Of a stretch of 8,101 bases of DNA, positions 3,977 through 8,101 are shown one piece after another. Position 1 is the first letter of the stretch. Each line of letters begins with the position of its first letter. Origin of the DNA: an uncultured Lachnospiraceae bacterium (lineage in GTDB: Bacteria; Bacillota; Clostridia; Lachnospirales; Lachnospiraceae); the NCBI GenBank assembly GCA_902489645.1, contig CABUAW010000086.1, forward strand, positions 1 through 8,101, given 5' to 3'. Both the position numbers and the translations under genes were made by a program. The notes under the pieces are model-generated. The model was not told the origin of the DNA and did not search any database. It saw only the letters and a list, made by a program, of their open reading frames with translations.

Positions 3977-6471
3977 TCAGCCTCTCCACCCGTCTCTTCA
4001 TCAGATTTTTCGTCCGTTTCCGCTTCTCTGACCTTGGCGATACTTGCAACTTTGATATCGTTTTCCACATCGATATCCATCAGCTTCACTCCGGAGGTAT
4101 AACGTCCAATTTTTGAAATACCGTTGACCGGCATACGAATAATAATTCCGCCGGAAGTAATCATCATAATTTCATGGTTGTCATTCACAGCCTTTGCACC
4201 AATAACATTCCCTGTTTTTTCTGTAATATTGTAGCAAAGGACACCCTTTCCACCACGATGCTGACGGTTAAATTCGGACAAATCCGTCCGTTTACCCATG
4301 CCTTTTTCAGAAGCAATCAATAAAGAATCTCCCTGGCTGTCCAACTGCATGCCGATAATTTCATCATCCGCATCCAAGGTCATACCGATAACGCCCATTG
4401 AAGTTCTTCCTGTAGGACGCACATCATGTTCATTAAACCGGATACATTTTCCATGTTTTGTCACAAGGAAAACATCATTCTCATTATTCGTTATCTTTAC
4501 TTCAATTAATTCGTCATCTTCTCTCAAATTAATAGAAATGATACCCGTTTTTCTTATGTGGTCATATTCTTTAATCGATGTTTTCTTTACGATTCCCTTT
4601 TTTGTAGCCATAAACAAATAAACATCCTGGTCAAAATTCGGAATAGGTATCATGGCCGTAATCTTTTCTCCCGGCTCCAATTGAAGAATATTTACGATGG
4701 CCGTTCCCCGGGCTACTCTGGAAGACTCCGGAATCTGATAGGCTTTAATCCGATAAGCCTTCCCTTTATTTGTAAAGAACATAATATAGTGATGGGTACT
4801 TGTCATCAACAAATCCTCAATATAATCATCGTCCAGCGTAGACATTCCCTTAATGCCTTTACCGCCTCGGTTCTGGCTGCGGAAATTATCTACCGTCATC
4901 CGTTTGATATATCCAAGTTTTGTCATCGTAATCACTGTATTCTCTTTTTTAATCAAATCCTCAATCGTAATTTCTTCATCATCAATGCCGATAGAAGTTC
5001 TGCGGTTATCGCCATATTTATTGCGAATCACCGTAATTTCATCACGGATAACGCCAAGAAGACGTTTTTCATCACCGAGAATAGCCTTTAATTCGGCAAT
5101 TTTTGCTTCCAGCTCCGCATATTCGCCTTCCAGCTTTTCCCGTTCCAAACCGGTCAAAGCACGAAGACGCATATCCACGATGGCCTGAGCCTGAACGTCC
5201 GTCAAACCAAAACTTTGAATTAATTTTTCTTTAGCCTCAGCCACGTTTTTAGAAGAACGGATAATATGAATCACTTCGTCAATATTATCCAGGGCAATCA
5301 GTAATCCCTCTAAAATATGCGCTCGCTCCTCGGCCTTGTTTAATTCATATTTGGAACGCCGTGTAATAACTTCTTCCTGATGTTTTAAGTACAATTCAAG
5401 AATCTGTTTCAGATTCAGAATCATCGGCTCATTATTTACAAGAGCAAGAAGAATAACGCCGAAGGTATCCTGGAGCTGGGTATGTTTATATAAATGATTC
5501 AAAATGATATTCGGGTTTGCATCTTTTTTCAATTCAATAACAACCCGCATACCTTCACGGCTGGATTCATCTCTTAAATCAGAGATACCTTCAACCCGTT
5601 TGTCCCGAACCAGCTCGGCAATCTTTTCAATTAATTTTGCCTTATTAACCATATAAGGCAGCTCGGTTACAACAATTCTCTGACGTCCATTCCCCATCGG
5701 CTCAATCTCTGTCACCGCACGTACCTTAATCTTCCCCCGGCCGGTACGGTAAGCTTCGTTAATTCCATTTTTTCCGAGAATCATGGCTCCCGTCGGAAAA
5801 TCCGGCCCCTTGATAATATCAAGAATTTCTTCAATTTCGGTCTCTCTGTCATTCTCAATCTTATTTTCAATAATTTTTAAAACACCGTCAATGGTCTCAC
5901 GAAGATTATGCGGCGGAATATTCGTCGCCATACCGACGGCAATTCCCGTCGTACCATTAACCAGAAGATTCGGAAAACGGGAAGGAAGCACGATAGGCTC
6001 CTTCTCTGTCTCATCAAAGTTCGGTCCAAAATCCACAGTATCTTTATTGATATCCGCAAGCATTTCCATGGAAATTTTACTCAGTCTGGCTTCGGTATAA
6101 CGCATGGCCGCCGCGCCGTCACCGTCAACAGAACCAAAGTTTCCATGACCGTCAACCAAAGGATATCTTGTCGACCACTCCTGAGCTAAATTGACCAGGG
6201 CGCCATAAATGGATGAATCACCGTGCGGGTGATATTTACCCATTGTATCACCGACGATACGCGCGCATTTACGATGCGGCTTATCCGGTCCGTTATTCAG
6301 CTCAATCATTGCATATAATATACGTCTCTGTACAGGTTTTAAACCATCTCTTACATCCGGCAATGCTCTGGAGGCAATAACACTCATGGCATATTCGATA
6401 TAAGATTGTTCCATTGTTTCCTGAAGGTCCACTTCCTGGACCTTATCAAAAACATTACTTAAATCATCCAT
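3973..6471 (-). CDS. gyrA: DNA gyrase subunit A
   Basis: This 832-residue subunit performs DNA breakage-reunion in gyrase (A2B2), which introduces negative supercoils using ATP. The winged-helix/tower part is N-terminal, with the catalytic Tyr at 125 in AMRYTEARL. The leucine-rich coiled coil spans about 370-480. The C-terminal beta-pinwheel that wraps DNA starts near 510 and carries the GyrA box QNRGGKG (533-539) plus a second similar QHRGGKG (737-743). The GyrA box separates it from ParC of topoisomerase IV. The quinolone-resistance region reads HPHGDSSIYGALV (81-93): S86 matches E. coli Ser83, but Gly90 stands where E. coli has Asp87. The tail (815-832) is strongly acidic. The ATG has a GGAGG (6481-6485) nine bases upstream, gyrB ends 19 bp before it, and the stop overlaps the next gene by 4 bp. 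Length and motifs are intact. Confidence 0.98.
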   Translation of the reverse strand: MDDLSNVFDKVQEVDLQETMEQSYIEYAMSVIASRALPDVRDGLKPVQRRILYAMIELNNGPDKPHRKCARIVGDTMGKYHPHGDSSIYGALVNLAQEWSTRYPLVDGHGNFGSVDGDGAAAMRYTEARLSKISMEMLADINKDTVDFGPNFDETEKEPIVLPSRFPNLLVNGTTGIAVGMATNIPPHNLRETIDGVLKIIENKIENDRETEIEEILDIIKGPDFPTGAMILGKNGINEAYRTGRGKIKVRAVTEIEPMGNGRQRIVVTELPYMVNKAKLIEKIAELVRDKRVEGISDLRDESSREGMRVVIELKKDANPNIILNHLYKHTQLQDTFGVILLALVNNEPMILNLKQILELYLKHQEEVITRRSKYELNKAEERAHILEGLLIALDNIDEVIHIIRSSKNVAEAKEKLIQSFGLTDVQAQAIVDMRLRALTGLEREKLEGEYAELEAKIAELKAILGDEKRLLGVIRDEITVIRNKYGDNRRTSIGIDDEEITIEDLIKKENTVITMTKLGYIKRMTVDNFRSQNRGGKGIKGMSTLDDDYIEDLLMTSTHHYIMFFTNKGKAYRIKAYQIPESSRVARGTAIVNILQLEPGEKITAMIPIPNFDQDVYLFMATKKGIVKKTSIKEYDHIRKTGIISINLREDDELIEVKITNNENDVFLVTKHGKCIRFNEHDVRPTGRTSMGVIGMTLDADDEIIGMQLDSQGDSLLIASEKGMGKRTDLSEFNRQHRGGKGVLCYNITEKTGNVIGAKAVNDNHEIMMITSGGIIIRMPVNGISKIGRYTSGVKLMDIDVENDIKVASIAKVREAETDEKSDEETGGEAE

Positions 6472-6490
6472 TTACTGCTTCCTCCATCGA

Positions 6491-8101
6491 TTAAATATCA
6501 AGATTCCGTGCATATTTTGCATGAGTCTCAATAAATTCACGCCGTGGCTCTACCTTATCTCCCATCAATACATTAAATGTATCATTCAGAGCGGCCAGCT
6601 TCGCGTCGTCCATAGTTACTTTTAAAAGAATCCGTTTATCCGGGTCCATTGTCGTTTCCCACAACTGTTCCGGGTCCATCTCTCCAAGACCTTTATAGCG
6701 CTGAATCCGGTTGTTCTGGTCACGGCCTATTTCCGTCAGAATATTGTTCAATTCTATGTCATCGTAGGCATACCATACTTTTTTATTCTTCTCAACTTTA
6801 TACAATGGCGGCTGTGCCAGATAAACATAGCCCTGTTTGATAAGTTCAGGCATAAAACGATAAAAGAAAGTTAATAATAAAGTTGCAATATGAGCGCCAT
6901 CCACATCGGCATCGGTCATAATAATAATTTTATGATATCGAAGCTTTGAAATATCAAACTCTTCATGGATGCCCGTGCCGAAGGCCGTAATCATGGCTTT
7001 AATTTCGTTATTGACCAGAATTTTATCCAGGCGGGATTTTTCTACGTTTAAAATTTTTCCCCGAAGCGGTAAAATTGCCTGAGTCGCCCGTGAACGGGCA
7101 GTTTTTGCCGAACCCCCGGCGGAATCTCCCTCAACGATATAGATTTCACAGTTGGCCGGGTCCTTATCCGAACAGTCGGCCAGCTTTCCTGGCAGGCTCA
7201 TTGTTTCCAATGCCGTTTTACGCCGTGTCAAATCTCTGGCTTTTCTTGCCGCGTCTCTGGCTCTCTGGGCCAAAACTGCTTTTTCGGCAATCATTTTTCC
7301 GACGCCTGGATTCTGTTCCAGGAAAATCATAAGACGTTCACTGACAATGCTGTCTACTGCGCCTCTGGCCTCGCTATTTCCAAGTTTTTGTTTTGTCTGT
7401 CCCTCAAACTGAGGCTCGCCAATTTTTATACTGATAATTGTCGTCAAACCTTCCCGGATATCTTCACCGGAAAGATTCGGTTCACTGTCTTTGAGAAGCT
7501 TATTTTTTCTCGCATAATCATTAAAGGTTTTCGTCAACGCATTACGGAATCCAATCAGGTGGGTGCCGCCCTCCGGTGTAATAATATTATTGACAAAACT
7601 ATAGCAGCTTTCTGCATAAGAATTATTATGCTGCAGCGCTACTTCGACATAAACATCGTCTTTTGTACCTTCACAGTAAATAATTTCCGGATATAAAACG
7701 TCGTGCGGCCGGTTTAAATATTCCACATATTCTTTAATACCGCCTTCATAGTGAAAAATCCGTTCCACCGGCTGTTCTTCACGGTCATCAATTAAAATAA
7801 TCTTCAAGCCCTTCGTCAAAAAAGCCGTTTCCCTCAGACGTTCTTTTAAAATTTCAAAGTCATAGACCGTTTCCTCAAAAATTAAACTGTCCGGCTTAAA
7901 CGTTACTTTCGTCCCGCGCTTTTGAGTATCGCCGATAACCTGCAAATCTTCTATAACTTTTCCGCGTTCATAACGCTGTTTATATTTTTTTCCCTCTTTG
8001 TAAACGACAACCTCCAGCCACTCCGAAAGTGCGTTTACAACCGAAGCTCCAACACCATGGAGACCACCGGAAACCTTATATCCTCCACCGCCGAACTTTC
8101 C
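6491..8101 (-). CDS. gyrB: DNA gyrase subunit B, 5' end outside the window
   Basis: This is the ATPase subunit of gyrase. The open frame runs to the window edge, giving 536 residues; compared with E. coli GyrB about 100 N-terminal residues are missing. Numbering from the edge: the ATP-lid GGGGYKVSGGLHGVG of the GHKL ATPase is at 4-18; the transducer domain includes the QTK loop (235-237) that senses the ATP gamma-phosphate; the TOPRIM domain has EGDSAGG (324-330) and TDADVDGAHI (396-405) with the Mg2+-binding acids; PLRGKILNVEK is at 345-355; and the C-terminal tail has QRYKGLGEM and LWETTMDP. The E. coli quinolone positions Asp426 and Lys447 are both conserved (D326, K355). It lacks the approximately 170-residue insertion of Gram-negative GyrB. 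The TTG at 7943-7945 is an internal Leu codon, not a start. Pairing with a true gyrA excludes ParE with good confidence. Confidence 0.97.
   Translation of the reverse strand, partial: GKFGGGGYKVSGGLHGVGASVVNALSEWLEVVVYKEGKKYKQRYERGKVIEDLQVIGDTQKRGTKVTFKPDSLIFEETVYDFEILKERLRETAFLTKGLKIILIDDREEQPVERIFHYEGGIKEYVEYLNRPHDVLYPEIIYCEGTKDDVYVEVALQHNNSYAESCYSFVNNIITPEGGTHLIGFRNALTKTFNDYARKNKLLKDSEPNLSGEDIREGLTTIISIKIGEPQFEGQTKQKLGNSEARGAVDSIVSERLMIFLEQNPGVGKMIAEKAVLAQRARDAARKARDLTRRKTALETMSLPGKLADCSDKDPANCEIYIVEGDSAGGSAKTARSRATQAILPLRGKILNVEKSRLDKILVNNEIKAMITAFGTGIHEEFDISKLRYHKIIIMTDADVDGAHIATLLLTFFYRFMPELIKQGYVYLAQPPLYKVEKNKKVWYAYDDIELNNILTEIGRDQNNRIQRYKGLGEMDPEQLWETTMDPDKRILLKVTMDDAKLAALNDTFNVLMGDKVEPRREFIETHAKYARNLDI

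Noticed and set aside
4558..5091. Long plus-strand open frame (177 codons) opposite gyrA
   Set aside because: It lies wholly antisense to a well-conserved gyrA, has no recognisable domain and shows no promoter or ribosome site; it is a shadow frame. The other plus-strand frames across gyrA, gyrB, the antiporter and fumarase were rejected for the same reason.
7943..7945. TTG as the gyrB start codon
   Set aside because: The frame stays open to the window edge and encodes the conserved ATP-lid GGGGYKVSGGLHGVG upstream, so TTG is an internal Leu codon and the true start is outside.
6491..8101. ParE/ParC (topoisomerase IV) instead of gyrase
   Set aside because: The partner gene encodes a clear GyrA box (QNRGGKG) and full beta-pinwheel, which marks gyrase.

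Overview
The window reads as ordinary chromosome from a low-to-moderate GC Gram-positive anaerobe, most likely a Clostridia member of the Lachnospiraceae type. The grounds are Bacillus/Clostridium-style GyrA and GyrB sequences, a two-subunit oxygen-labile class I fumarase, AT-rich spacers and strong sigma-A type promoters. This placement is inference from sequence style. Every gene I can support lies on the minus strand, so transcription runs from high to low coordinates.

Layout in transcription order. (1) A gyrase operon: gyrB (cut by the window edge at 8101, about 100 N-terminal residues missing), then gyrA after 19 bp, then a metallo-beta-lactamase-fold hydrolase whose ATG overlaps the gyrA stop by 4 bp. 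The operon ends at a clear intrinsic terminator at about 3182-3216. (2) A second operon starts directly after that terminator: a consensus promoter (3157-3185) drives a CPA2-type cation:proton antiporter, followed after 34 bp by fumarase alpha and after 20 bp by fumarase beta. (3) A stable-RNA stretch (1-342): an AT-rich spacer, a perfect-consensus promoter, a short leader with two inverted repeats, tRNA-Ser(GCT), a trailer hairpin, and another strong promoter pointing out of the left edge.

How the parts work together: GyrB and GyrA form the gyrase A2B2 heterotetramer that introduces negative supercoils. The hydrolase is translationally tied to gyrA but its substrate is unknown. The antiporter probably exchanges Na+ or K+ for H+ at the membrane, and the fumarase interconverts fumarate and malate in the cytoplasm. 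Sharing one promoter, these three could couple ion/pH balance with C4-dicarboxylate metabolism, but that is inference.

I see no phage, transposon, CRISPR, toxin or defence gene, and no convincing new multi-gene system. The points most worth a second look are the Gly at the quinolone-resistance position of GyrA, the gyrA-coupled hydrolase with an atypical metal site, the antiporter-fumarase operon, the near-overlap of terminator and promoter at 3157-3216, and the structured tRNA-Ser surroundings.
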